DNA of 64,000 bases, taken from NCBI RefSeq assembly GCF_014202765.1, contig NZ_JACHHN010000004.1:207002-271001 (forward strand), written 5' to 3'. This DNA comes from Silvimonas terrae (GTDB lineage Bacteria > Pseudomonadota > Gammaproteobacteria > Burkholderiales > Chitinibacteraceae). Below the pieces are notes generated by a model, which did not search any database, was not told where the DNA came from, and saw only the letters and a program-made list of their open reading frames with translations. The position numbers and the translations under genes are program-made. This document shows, piece after piece, positions 15,865 through 24,755 of the stretch. How positions within the stretch are numbered: position 1 is the first letter of the stretch; every line of letters starts with the position of its first letter.

Positions 15865-16957
15865 GTTTCTCCGTTCCGGGCACGGGTGTGAAGCCGTAGG
15901 CGGTATAAAGCGCCGCCATCATCACATCCAGTGAGTAGTGTTGTTGTACAAACTGCCGCGCGCGCCCCCCCAGAGCCTCTCGCGCGTGGCGATCCTGTGC
16001 CAGCAAGGCCAGCCTTGCCGTAAAGTCGGTGGCTGAATCGGCCAGGTAGCCGTTGTCGCCATCCTTGACCAGATCGCGATTGCCGATCACGTTGGTGGCA
16101 ATCACCGGCAGACCGGCGCCCATGGCTTCCAGCACGGCCACCGGCATCCCTTCCCAGCGGGAGGTCTGGATATAGATATCCAGCTCTGCCATCCGCGCCA
16201 GCGCGGTTTTGCGATCCACCCAGCCGCTGATGCTGACACCAGCAGCGCGCAACGCGCTCTCGCCAGATTCATCACCGCCACCAATCCAGACAAATTCAAT
16301 CTCACCCGGTTTACCCAGGGCGGCGGCAATCTGCGCAAACAGTTCCGGGTTGCGTGCCAGTGTGACCCGCCCGACTGTGCCCACGCGCACCACCCCCGTA
16401 TTACCGGGTGCGGGCGTAATGGCGGCCAGATCAACCGCGTTATGCACTTCCAGCACATTGTCTGACAAATGCGTGCGGATCTCTTTGGCCTCACCCGGTG
16501 AACAGGCGATAAAGGTCACCGGCGAACCGGCCAGCAGTTTTTCAATCAGCAAAAAGACGGTGTTCTTCAGCCGACCCTCTGCCCGCTGCAAGAACGACAA
16601 ACCATGCGGCGAGAAAAACCATTTCGGGCCACGGTAAATCCAGCTCAGAATGCGGCCCAGCGCGCCAGCCTTGCTGGAGTGCAGGTGCACCACATCCGGC
16701 TTGATGGCCTTGAGCGTATCGTGCAGCAAGCGCCCGGCGCGCCAGTCGGCCAGCGGTGAAATCGACCGCGTCATGGGCAGTTGCACCAGTTCAATCCCGT
16801 TGGCGAAGAGTTCGCGCCAGTTGGCGGGGGTTTCTTCGCGCACGCTATGGATCACGGTGACACGATGTCCATCGGCAATTTGCCGGTTGGCCATCGCCGT
16901 CACCATGGACAGCGTACCGGCACCAAACGATTCGACGACGTGGGTAATGTGGCTCAT
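15854..16957 (-). CDS. Glycosyltransferase family 4
   Basis: This 367-residue GT-B enzyme shows the acceptor-side motif VESFGAGTLSMVTAMA, DVVHLHSSKAGALGR in the middle and, in the C-terminal half, the donor-binding SRWEGMPVAVLEAMGAGLPVIAT with the retaining EX7E motif. The ATG at 16957 has GGAAGA upstream and overlaps the stop of the previous gene as ATGA. It is likely to extend the lipid-linked glycan started by the WbaP-like enzyme. Confidence 0.93.
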   Translation of the reverse strand: MSHITHVVESFGAGTLSMVTAMANRQIADGHRVTVIHSVREETPANWRELFANGIELVQLPMTRSISPLADWRAGRLLHDTLKAIKPDVVHLHSSKAGALGRILSWIYRGPKWFFSPHGLSFLQRAEGRLKNTVFLLIEKLLAGSPVTFIACSPGEAKEIRTHLSDNVLEVHNAVDLAAITPAPGNTGVVRVGTVGRVTLARNPELFAQIAAALGKPGEIEFVWIGGGDESGESALRAAGVSISGWVDRKTALARMAELDIYIQTSRWEGMPVAVLEAMGAGLPVIATNVIGNRDLVKDGDNGYLADSATDFTARLALLAQDRHAREALGGRARQFVQQHYSLDVMMAALYTAYGFTPVPGTEKHGA

Positions 16958-17775
16958 GCATTCTTCCCGCGTCTGAGTTTTGCTTTGAGTTTGAAGATCA
17001 ATTGATAAGGCAACACCAGCAGCAGGGCCGAGCGGGCGATGCCCAGCCATGCGGCTACGCTGGCGTCTTTGTGATGCCATTGCAGCGCTAGCCGGCTTTT
17101 GATCTGCCGCTGCCGTTTAGAGAGAGAAATCCCGCCGGGATCAAGCTCGTAATGGATGACCACATCGGCCAGGTTGGCCACTTCAAAGTGCCGGACAAAG
17201 GTCCAGAACAAGGCATAGTCTTCCGCTGCCGGGGCATCCAGCGGGTAATGCCCGGTGGTGATCAGCGCGGCACTGCGGAACAGCACCGCCGGGTGGACAA
17301 ACGCAGAGTTGCTACGCATGGCGCGTGCGATATCGGCATGGCCCGACGGGTGCCGCAGCACAAATTGCTCATAACCCGCCTGATCGACCATGCTGGCTGC
17401 GCCGCCCAGCAACATCACCTGGGGATGTGCATCCAGAAACGCCACCTGACGGGCAAAGCGGTCCGGTACATTGGTGTCACCGCAATCCAGACGCCCAATG
17501 AGTTCATAGCCACGAGACTCAATCCAGGACAGCCCGCTATTGAGTGCATGTTCAATGCCCCGGTTTTGCGGCAGATGCAAAAACCGGACCGTGCCCTGGG
17601 CCGTAAAGGCCTCGCGGGCGGCGCGTTCATCGATAGGCGCGCGCGCGCTGCCGTCGTCGACGACCAGCACGTCCACCTGTTCGTTCTGGCCGAACGAGGC
17701 CAGCGAACGCACCAACCCTTGCGGGTTGTTGTAGTGCGGAATCAGGCAAACGACGCGGTTCTGGTTTTGTTCCAT
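16954..17775 (-). CDS. Glycosyltransferase family 2 (paralogue 1)
   Basis: This GT-A enzyme of about 273 residues starts with CLIPHYNNPQGLVRSLASF, then VDVLVVDDGSA, RLDCGDTNVPDRF as the DXD-like metal site and APAAEDYALFWTFVRHF as the likely catalytic-base region. A basic hydrophobic C-terminus follows. The start at ATG 17775 (MEQNQ) or 17787 cannot be decided. It is closely similar along its whole length to the next upstream gene, so the pair arose by duplication. Confidence 0.92.
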   Translation of the reverse strand: MEQNQNRVVCLIPHYNNPQGLVRSLASFGQNEQVDVLVVDDGSARAPIDERAAREAFTAQGTVRFLHLPQNRGIEHALNSGLSWIESRGYELIGRLDCGDTNVPDRFARQVAFLDAHPQVMLLGGAASMVDQAGYEQFVLRHPSGHADIARAMRSNSAFVHPAVLFRSAALITTGHYPLDAPAAEDYALFWTFVRHFEVANLADVVIHYELDPGGISLSKRQRQIKSRLALQWHHKDASVAAWLGIARSALLLVLPYQLIFKLKAKLRRGKNA

Positions 17776-17875
17776 CTTCAAGTACAAGTCTGTGTAAAGG
17801 GCGACCAGGGTGGCCCGCCCGATTCGGGTTTCTTTACGATGCCGTGGAATGCAATTTGTTCAATGAGAGGCCCAT

Positions 17876-18700
17876 TCACGACCAGCTTTTCACGCCCAGC
17901 CACTGTTTGACCTGCCGCGCCACCCCAAAGGGCACTACCAGCCATATCAGTGGCTTGAGCAACATCAGCCAGGAGCGCGGTGATGCATCAACGTAACGCA
18001 GCAAGACTTTGAATCGTGACCATTGCTGGCGCCGCCGCCGGCTCAGTGAAATTCCGGCGGTGGTGTATTCGGTCCGGACCAGCACATCCGGCAAGTTGGC
18101 AGTGCGATAGCGGGCGACAAACTTCCAGAAATAGGCGAAGTCTTCTGCCGCTTTGCAATCAACCGGGTAGTCCCCCAGCGCCGCAACACCCGTCATGCGG
18201 AACATCACTGCGGGATGGGTGAAGGCGTTATCCACATGCATTTGCCGCACGATTTCGGCATGCGTTTGTGGCTGGCGCAGCGTAAACCGGTCGCCCGTCT
18301 CATCAAAGAACACCACCGCGCTGCCCAGCAGATACACGTCTGGATGCGCATCCAGCCAGGCCGCCTGCCGCGCGCAGCGGTCCGGCACATTCAGGTCGGC
18401 ACAATCCAGCCGCGCCACATAGTCGTAATGCCCGGCGGTGCGGATACCAGCCAGGCCCGCATTCAAGGCGTATTCAATGCCCTGATTTTGCGGCAGATAA
18501 ACAAAATGGAGTTCGCCCTGGGCGTGCCAGGCGGCACGGCACGCGGCCTCATCCAGTTTCTGGCGCACGCTGCCGTCATCGACAATCCAGGCATCCACCT
18601 GCTCGTGCTCACCCACAGAGGCCAGCGACGCGCACATGCCTTGCGGGTTATTGAAATGCGGGATCAGCAACGCAATGCGATTGCGCGGGGGGTGACTCAC
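17876..18700 (-). CDS. Glycosyltransferase family 2 (paralogue 2)
   Basis: This 274-residue GT-A enzyme has LLIPHFNNPQGMCASLASV, VDAWIVDDGSV, RLDCADLNVPDRCARQAAW and CKAAEDFAYFWKFVARY, all matching paralogue 1 position by position, and ends in a hydrophobic/basic tail. It begins with GTG, overlapping the stop of the upstream GT4 gene as GTGA. An 88-bp gap separates it from paralogue 1, the only real gap inside the cluster. Confidence 0.92.
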   Translation of the reverse strand: MSHPPRNRIALLIPHFNNPQGMCASLASVGEHEQVDAWIVDDGSVRQKLDEAACRAAWHAQGELHFVYLPQNQGIEYALNAGLAGIRTAGHYDYVARLDCADLNVPDRCARQAAWLDAHPDVYLLGSAVVFFDETGDRFTLRQPQTHAEIVRQMHVDNAFTHPAVMFRMTGVAALGDYPVDCKAAEDFAYFWKFVARYRTANLPDVLVRTEYTTAGISLSRRRRQQWSRFKVLLRYVDASPRSWLMLLKPLIWLVVPFGVARQVKQWLGVKSWS

Positions 18701-19821
18701 CGGTTCTGCTCCTGATCAAGCACATGACGCGCCGGTAGCGTGACCGGGCTACCGAGCAAAGCGGCCCAGCGATCCAGCAGCAGGTTTTTGTCGTAGTCGT
18801 AAGCACGTAGCCGCAACTGCCCAGCCAGTGCCGGATGGCGTGGCACCTGGGCCAGCACAAGGTCTGCCAGGGCTTCACCCGTCGCCGCAGGGCTGACAAA
18901 GTCATTGGCGTACTCGCCAAACAGTTCGACCACACCGCCGGCCGCCGTGGTCACGACCGGTAGCCCGGCCTTCATGGCTTCCAGCACCACCAAAGGGCAG
19001 CCTTCAAACCAGGAGGTCAGCAGCAAAAAATCGGCGCGGTGCATAAAGTCCGCCACGTCGTGCCGGGTGCCCATGAATTCAATCAACGCAGCCAGACCGC
19101 GTTGTTCGGCTTGGGCTTGTAACTGCGAGCGCAGCGGACCGTCACCCAGTACGGTCAGCTTGGCCAGTTGCCCGCGGGACACCAGCGCAGAGAGTGTGTC
19201 GAGCCACAAGGTGGGTTGCTTTTCCACGTCGATACGGCCCACAAACAACAAGCGCAGCGGATTGCCCGGGTAACGCGGCGGGCGGTGCTCAATGTTTTCA
19301 ACAAAATTGGGGATGACATCCCAGCCCGGTGCTTCCGGCTGTTTCAGCCACTTGCCCATAGAAGCACGGGCGTGTCTGGAGACAAACACCAGTTGCTTGA
19401 GACGCCGGTAGATGGTCTGGCACGCAAAGCGGTGTAGCGGATTCATATGTGCGCTGGCATCGACATCTGCCAGCGGGCCATGCACCCAGCCGATCAAGCG
19501 CTTGCCCAGCCCGCGTGTGGCGGCCCAGCTCATGTACAGTGGCATCAGGAAGGTCGCGGCGACCACAATATCGGCCTCGCGCGCCAGTTGTCGCGCAGCC
19601 CGCCAGCCGGCCAGCCATGTCCACGGTTTGCGCGGTTGCCAGGCTTGCGACAGGTCGACCACTTTGACCCGGCGTGTGCGTTCCTGCCACAGGTTGGTGG
19701 CATCACCCAGCGTGACCAGCGTGACGTCAAAGCCGCGCTCCGCCAGGCCCTCCCCGACCAGTGCGGCGCAACGCTCCACCCCGCCCAGCCCCAACCCTCT
19801 GAGGAAAAAAGTGATTTTCAT
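18697..19821 (-). CDS. Glycosyltransferase family 4
   Basis: This 374-residue GT-B enzyme has FFLRGLGLGGVERCAALVGEGL at the N-terminus, LLFVGRIDVEKQPTLWLDT as the linker into the donor domain and LTSWFEGCPLVVLEAMKAGLPVVTT as the donor-phosphate EX7E site. The start codon ATG 19821 overlaps the stop of the preceding gene (ATGA). It uses an activated nucleotide sugar that cannot be predicted. Confidence 0.94.
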   Translation of the reverse strand: MKITFFLRGLGLGGVERCAALVGEGLAERGFDVTLVTLGDATNLWQERTRRVKVVDLSQAWQPRKPWTWLAGWRAARQLAREADIVVAATFLMPLYMSWAATRGLGKRLIGWVHGPLADVDASAHMNPLHRFACQTIYRRLKQLVFVSRHARASMGKWLKQPEAPGWDVIPNFVENIEHRPPRYPGNPLRLLFVGRIDVEKQPTLWLDTLSALVSRGQLAKLTVLGDGPLRSQLQAQAEQRGLAALIEFMGTRHDVADFMHRADFLLLTSWFEGCPLVVLEAMKAGLPVVTTAAGGVVELFGEYANDFVSPAATGEALADLVLAQVPRHPALAGQLRLRAYDYDKNLLLDRWAALLGSPVTLPARHVLDQEQNR

Positions 19822-20837
19822 GTTCTACCCGTCAGCCGTCGCAGCGCATTGAGCATGCCGCGCCCGAGCCGGTGTTTGAACCATTGTTTTCGATAAAGCG
19901 CCGCATAGCCTTCTGGTACTGGCAACGCGCGCTTGAGTTGTCGCGCCACCGCCAGCGTGCGCGGTGATGCCGTGGTGCGCTGCCAGCCTTCCAGCCAGGC
20001 CAGCCCCAGCACACTCACGCCCCCCGGATGCGCGGCATGGATGGCCAGCAACATCTGCGCATAGCTGGCGAACTCCGCCACACCCAGCGTCCGGCCCGGT
20101 TCGGCATATTCGGCAAACAATGCGGCCTTGTCCTGCAAGGCGGCGGGCAGCAGGGATGGCGCATAAGCCGCGCGTATCCCTTGCGCGGTATGGCGCAACG
20201 CATCCCGTTTGGTCTGGGTAATCTGCCCGGCGTGACAGCGATAACGCAACAGTGCTTGCGGCACATTCACAAACCGCGCGCCGCGCGCCGCCAGCGCACA
20301 CCACAGTGCGTAGTCTTCGGCATGCGTAGCGGCGGCATCGTAGGGCACCTGACGCAATAGCCCGGTTCGCGCCATCACGCTGGGGTGAGCGAACGCCACA
20401 TTAAACAGCAATTGCAGCTTGATGGCGGTGTCGTCCAGCGGCGTTTGCCATACGCCGGACCGCTCACCAAAGAACGTCACCCAGGTGCCACAGACGTCGG
20501 CGCCGGTGGCGGTCAGGGTATCAAGCTGAATTTGCAGGCGCTGCGGTTCTGCCAGATCATCGGCGTCCATCCGCGCCAGCCATGCGCCCCGCGCGGCGGC
20601 GATCCCTTCATTCAGCGTGGCGATCAGGCCGCGATTCTCCCGGCTGATGATCTGAAACCGCGGGTCACGTGTGGCGTGAGCACGCAGGATAGCCAGTGTG
20701 GTATCGGCAGAGCCATCATCAATGGCAATGCACTCAAAATCCGCCAGCGTCTGTGCGGAGAGTGAGTCGAGCGTCTCCTGCAAAAATGCCGCGCTGTTGT
20801 AGCACGGCAAGACAATGCTGATCAGCGGCGTACTCAT
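19818..20837 (-). CDS. Glycosyltransferase family 2
   Basis: This 339-residue GT-A enzyme begins ISIVLPCYNSAAFLQETLDSL, has ECIAIDDGSADTT, RENRGLIATLNEGIAAARG and RMDADDLAEPQR (the DXD metal site) and TWVTFFGERSGVW beyond it. The ATG at 20837 overlaps the wzx-like stop (ATGA). It is not closely related to the two GT2 paralogues further down the operon. Confidence 0.94.
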   Translation of the reverse strand: MSTPLISIVLPCYNSAAFLQETLDSLSAQTLADFECIAIDDGSADTTLAILRAHATRDPRFQIISRENRGLIATLNEGIAAARGAWLARMDADDLAEPQRLQIQLDTLTATGADVCGTWVTFFGERSGVWQTPLDDTAIKLQLLFNVAFAHPSVMARTGLLRQVPYDAAATHAEDYALWCALAARGARFVNVPQALLRYRCHAGQITQTKRDALRHTAQGIRAAYAPSLLPAALQDKAALFAEYAEPGRTLGVAEFASYAQMLLAIHAAHPGGVSVLGLAWLEGWQRTTASPRTLAVARQLKRALPVPEGYAALYRKQWFKHRLGRGMLNALRRLTGRT

Positions 20838-22075
20838 GCTGCTGCCTCTTTCAGTACGCGGCGGGCACGCCACCAGAACGCCAGCACAATCCAGGTTTCA
20901 ACCAGCAAGACCACTTGCGCGGCCCGCACTGCGCCGTGGCCCGGCAAGAACAGCAAGAGGCCAGCCACATTAATGACGCCAGCAACGATGAGTACGCGGC
21001 TGAAATAGCGCTCTTGCCCAAACGGCAGCAAGGACTGCATGCCAAACACATAACTGAATGCGCTCAGTAATACGATGGGCGCCAGCCACATCATGACCGG
21101 GCTGGCTGCCGCCAGATCACGCCCGACCAGCAAGGGCATCAGCCACGGTGCACCAATCAGCAGAATCAGGGTCAGCACCACACCGGCACCCCCTTGTACC
21201 AGCAATGCCTTGCGGATCATGCGCACCGCCGCCGGTTTGTCGTTATGCGCCAGTTGCGCAATGCGCGGATAGGTAGCCTGTACCAGCAGCGAAATCAGGC
21301 CCTGGACATTGACCAGCAGTTTGTTGGCCGCCGCAAAGTAGCCCACCTGCAGTACGCCAGCGTACAGGCCCACCAGGGTGGTGGTCGCTGTGGTGTACAG
21401 ACTGGTCGAGAGCGCCGACAAAAAGAACGGCCAGCTATTGCGCAAGGAGAGTGTGATCTCTGCACGCGACGGTTTCACCCAGTGTGGTCGCGGCAACCCC
21501 CATTGGGTAAACCACCAGAACAGGCCCGCCAGGATCATGGGGGCGGCTTGCAGTACCACGGCCAGATTCACGTCGGCCGGGCTTTTGACCAGCAGCAACA
21601 AGAAACCCAGCAACAAAGCCCGGGCCAGCACACTGATGACAGAGGCAACACGCAGCTCTTCCATCCCCTGGAAATACCAGGTGGGAAACATCACCGACGC
21701 CACCACATTGGTCAGCGAAAACAGAAACACCGGTGCCAGCGCGCGCCAGTCCGGTACAAAGGCAGTTGCGGCACCCAGCACCGCCATGGAGATCAGCATC
21801 AAGCCGGACTTGGCCAGCATGGTGCGCCAGAAAATGGCGGCAATCTTTGCTTTGTCATCCCGCGCGATGGCGATTTCCCGCGTGGCCGACAGGTCAAAGC
21901 CAAAATCGGTAAACAGGATGCCGTACTGGATCACCGACGCCGCATAGTTCATGGCGCCAAATGCCTGCGCCTGCAACACGTGGGTGAGGAAGGGGAAGGT
22001 GACAAAAGAGATCAGGTACTGCAGTCCCTTCACCACATACAGCGCCAGAATATTGGACGCCAGCTTGCGATCCAT
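20834..22075 (-). CDS. Wzx-type polysaccharide flippase
   Basis: This 413-residue membrane protein with about 12 helices belongs to the MOP superfamily Wzx/RfbX group that flips undecaprenyl-linked oligosaccharides. Markers are the N-terminal LYVVKGLQYLISFVTFPFLTHV and AFGAMNYAASVIQYGILFTDFGF, and MFPTWYFQGMEELRV in the fourth helix region. It starts with ATG at 22075, one base overlapping the stop of the upstream small gene (TGATG). Confidence 0.93.
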   Translation of the reverse strand: MDRKLASNILALYVVKGLQYLISFVTFPFLTHVLQAQAFGAMNYAASVIQYGILFTDFGFDLSATREIAIARDDKAKIAAIFWRTMLAKSGLMLISMAVLGAATAFVPDWRALAPVFLFSLTNVVASVMFPTWYFQGMEELRVASVISVLARALLLGFLLLLVKSPADVNLAVVLQAAPMILAGLFWWFTQWGLPRPHWVKPSRAEITLSLRNSWPFFLSALSTSLYTTATTTLVGLYAGVLQVGYFAAANKLLVNVQGLISLLVQATYPRIAQLAHNDKPAAVRMIRKALLVQGGAGVVLTLILLIGAPWLMPLLVGRDLAAASPVMMWLAPIVLLSAFSYVFGMQSLLPFGQERYFSRVLIVAGVINVAGLLLFLPGHGAVRAAQVVLLVETWIVLAFWWRARRVLKEAAA

Positions 22076-22404
22076 CAGCGCCCCATTCCCGGCGGTACCG
22101 GGTGGGCAAACGCACCATCGCCATAGCTTTTGAGGACTTCGGCCACAATCACGTGATAACCCTGATACCAGGTCTGATAGTGGCGTTTGGCGGTGAGATG
22201 ATCCGGATGCTGCATCAAGCGCTGCAGGCCATCGAGCTTATGCCAGTAATAGACCACGCAGGTCTGGCCTTTGGCGGTGTTCTCCCAGGTATCCTGCCCG
22301 GCAAAATCCGGGTCGGACGCAGCCGCGCTCATGATCGCCGCATCCAGGCGGTCGAACTCGGCGTCGTACTGTTTTTTGGCGAAGATAAAAGTCGCTGAAT
22401 ACAT
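22075..22404 (-). CDS. ABM-like (antibiotic biosynthesis monooxygenase fold) small protein
   Basis: This 109-residue protein starts MYSATFIFAKKQYDAEFDRL and has a dimeric alpha/beta barrel layout with TCVVYYWHKLDGLQRLMQHPDH near the middle, as in ABM/YgiN-type stress monooxygenases. ATG 22404 begins the conserved part. It is the first gene of the polysaccharide operon and shares a base with the flippase start, so it is co-translated with it. Its role in the pathway is unclear. Confidence 0.75.
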   Translation of the reverse strand: MYSATFIFAKKQYDAEFDRLDAAIMSAAASDPDFAGQDTWENTAKGQTCVVYYWHKLDGLQRLMQHPDHLTAKRHYQTWYQGYHVIVAEVLKSYGDGAFAHPVPPGMGR

Positions 22405-22434
22405 GCTTTGGCTAGTGGCGAAGACCCATAAGCA

Positions 22435-22462
22435 ACAACCCGCGCTATGTAACGCGGGTTGT
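22435..22462. promoter_or_regulatory. Strong hairpin in the leader of the polysaccharide operon
   Basis: Arms ACAACCCGCG and CGCGGGTTGT (10 bp) with an 8-base loop, 30 bases upstream of the first start codon. There is no T-run on either strand, so it is not a standard terminator. It may stabilise the mRNA or form an operator. Confidence 0.5.
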
Positions 22463-22562
22463 CCGTAAAACAGGCCCATTGTATTTGATCCGGGCAACAA
22501 GGGCTGTAACCGTTTTACGGTCTCACCCTGTCAGACCAACACGGGGGCCGCGCACGCTGCGC

Positions 22563-23573
22563 TCAGGCAAAACCGTTAGGGTTGCTGCTCTGCCAGCGCC
22601 AGGAATCCGCGCACATGTCTTCCAGGGTTTTCTCGGCAGTCCAGCCCAGTTGCGCTTTGGCCGCAGCCGGATCGGCGTAGCACGCAGCAATGTCACCAGG
22701 GCGGCGGTCTACCAGTTGATAAGCGATGGTCTTGCCGCTGGCCTTCTCAAACGCCTTGATCATGTCCACCACGGAATAACCCACACCGGTACCCAGGTTG
22801 ACGGTGACGGTGCCCGGCCCTTGCGCCAGCTTTTGCAGAGCCTTGACATGACCCTTGGCCAGATCAACCACATGGATATAGTCACGCACGCCCGTACCGT
22901 CCGGCGTCGGGTAATCGTGGCCGAACACGGACAGTTTCTCGCGCTTGCCCACGGCCACTTGCGCCACAAACGGCATCAGGTTATTGGGAACGCCTTGCGG
23001 GTCTTCGCCAATCAGGCCGGACTCATGCGCGCCCACCGGGTTGAAATAGCGCAACAGGGCGAGATGCCAGGACGCATCTGCGCGGAACAGATCGCGCAGC
23101 ATGTCTTCGATCATCAGCTTGGAACGGCCATACGGGTTGGTGGCCGACAGCGGGAAGTCTTCCTTGATCGGCACGGCATGCGGATCGCCATACACGGTGG
23201 CAGAGGAGGAAAACACCAGTTGCTTCACGCCGGCGGCTTGCATGCTTTCCAGCAAGCGCACGGTGCCCACCACGTTGTTGTCGTAGTATTCCAGCGGCTT
23301 TTGCACGGACTCGCCAACGGCCTTGAGACCGGCAAAATGCACCACGGCACCAATCGGCCAGCGCGCAAACGCCTCGTCCAGCGCCTGGCGGTCGCGGATA
23401 TCGCCGTTCACCCACGCCACCGGCTGACCGGTAATGGTTTCCAGGCGCTTGATGACTTCCGGGCTGGCATTGCAGAAATTGTCAAAGATGACCGGGGTAA
23501 AACCGGCCGCCAACAGTTCGATATACGTGTGCGAGCCGATATAACCAGCGCCACCAGTGAGTAATACGTGCAT
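22563..23573 (-). CDS. galE: UDP-glucose 4-epimerase
   Basis: This 336-residue short-chain dehydrogenase fold enzyme interconverts UDP-glucose and UDP-galactose. It shows the NAD-binding [18 protein letters not shown], the catalytic serine and YxxxK in [11 protein letters not shown] and [23 protein letters not shown] and the C-terminal [13 protein letters not shown]. The start MHVLLTG at 23573 is preferred (MHMHVL at 23579 also works). It probably supplies UDP-galactose to the adjacent polysaccharide cluster. Confidence 0.97.
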   Translation of the reverse strand: MHVLLTGGAGYIGSHTYIELLAAGFTPVIFDNFCNASPEVIKRLETITGQPVAWVNGDIRDRQALDEAFARWPIGAVVHFAGLKAVGESVQKPLEYYDNNVVGTVRLLESMQAAGVKQLVFSSSATVYGDPHAVPIKEDFPLSATNPYGRSKLMIEDMLRDLFRADASWHLALLRYFNPVGAHESGLIGEDPQGVPNNLMPFVAQVAVGKREKLSVFGHDYPTPDGTGVRDYIHVVDLAKGHVKALQKLAQGPGTVTVNLGTGVGYSVVDMIKAFEKASGKTIAYQLVDRRPGDIAACYADPAAAKAQLGWTAEKTLEDMCADSWRWQSSNPNGFA

Positions 23574-23672
23574 GTGCATTCCGTTCAGACAGTATTGAAA
23601 ACCGTTTTTCAAACAGCCGGCATGGTGCAGCAAAAATCAGCAATGCTTTATCCGCGTTTGTCTGATTCCAGC

Positions 23673-24755
23673 CTAGCGCCGCTCCTGCCGCCACAGCATG
23701 ACAAGAGCAATAAAGAGGAAGAACAGGGTCGGTATCGATACCACCAGCGCCGGTGGCCAGGCACGCAATTCACCCAGATACACCACCACCTGGTTCAGAA
23801 AGTGAAACGCCATACCGACGATAATGCCGGCAAACAGACGCATACCGACGTTGCCGCTACGGCGCTGGGTCTGCGCAAACGGCAGGGCAATCACAATCAT
23901 CGACAAACAGGCCAGCGGATAGAACAACTTGCCCCACAACGCCAGTTCATAGCGTGAGGTTTTCTGGTTGTTGCGGCGCAGGTGATCAATGTAGCTGTAG
24001 AGCGAGCGCCCGGACATTTGCGAGGGCTCGACCAGCAGCACGGCCAGCATTTCCGGGGTAATGGAGGTTGACCAGATCCCTACGGCGGCGCGCGTCATGG
24101 TCACGCCCCCTTCGTTGGGCGCAAAACGGGTCTCGGCAGAGCCTTCCAGCTCCCACTCGCCATGCCCTTTATATTTACCCTGGGTGCCATCCATGATGCG
24201 GTTGAGCACCATCTTGTCGCCAAATTCGTAAATGCGGATACCCAGAATGGTCAGGTCAGGCAGCATTTCTGCGATGTTCACGATCTGATGACCATCTTTC
24301 ACCCACACGCCAGAGCGGAACTCGCCCACCAGCATGGCCTTGGTGGCGGCAAGGCGATGCTGGTTGGCAGCCTGCTTGGCCACCGGAGCGACGTACTCGC
24401 CCAGCAGCAAAGTGACTGCCCCATACAGCACACCAATACTGAGCAGCCAGAACAAGAGGCGCTTGACCGATACGCCCGCGGCCCGCATGACGGTCAGCTC
24501 GGCATTCCCAGCCAGGGTAGAGAGCGCAAAAATACCGCCGATCAACACCGCAATCGGCATCAGGTTGTAGGCGTTGGACGGTGTTTGCAGGAACACATAA
24601 ATCAGCGCATCGCTGAGTGTATAACCGCCCTTGCCCAGATCACCCAGTTCGCCAATCAGGTCAAAAAAGTTGTACAGGCCCAACAGCCCGATCAGCGTGA
24701 ACAGGATGAATACCGTCAATTGACGGAACAGGTAACGCGCCAGAATTTTCATCAT
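23673..24755 (-). CDS. lptG: LPS export permease LptG
   Basis: This 360-residue inner-membrane subunit of the LptB2FG ABC transporter pulls lipopolysaccharide from the inner membrane into the Lpt bridge. It has three N-terminal helices, a large periplasmic beta-jellyroll domain (about 140-270) and three C-terminal helices. Typical segments are TPSNAYNLMPIAVLIGGIFALS, NAELTVMRAAGVSV (coupling helix) and FPALAC-like GKLFYPLACLSMIVIALPFA. It overlaps the lptF stop as ATGA. Confidence 0.96.
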   Translation of the reverse strand: MMKILARYLFRQLTVFILFTLIGLLGLYNFFDLIGELGDLGKGGYTLSDALIYVFLQTPSNAYNLMPIAVLIGGIFALSTLAGNAELTVMRAAGVSVKRLLFWLLSIGVLYGAVTLLLGEYVAPVAKQAANQHRLAATKAMLVGEFRSGVWVKDGHQIVNIAEMLPDLTILGIRIYEFGDKMVLNRIMDGTQGKYKGHGEWELEGSAETRFAPNEGGVTMTRAAVGIWSTSITPEMLAVLLVEPSQMSGRSLYSYIDHLRRNNQKTSRYELALWGKLFYPLACLSMIVIALPFAQTQRRSGNVGMRLFAGIIVGMAFHFLNQVVVYLGELRAWPPALVVSIPTLFFLFIALVMLWRQERR

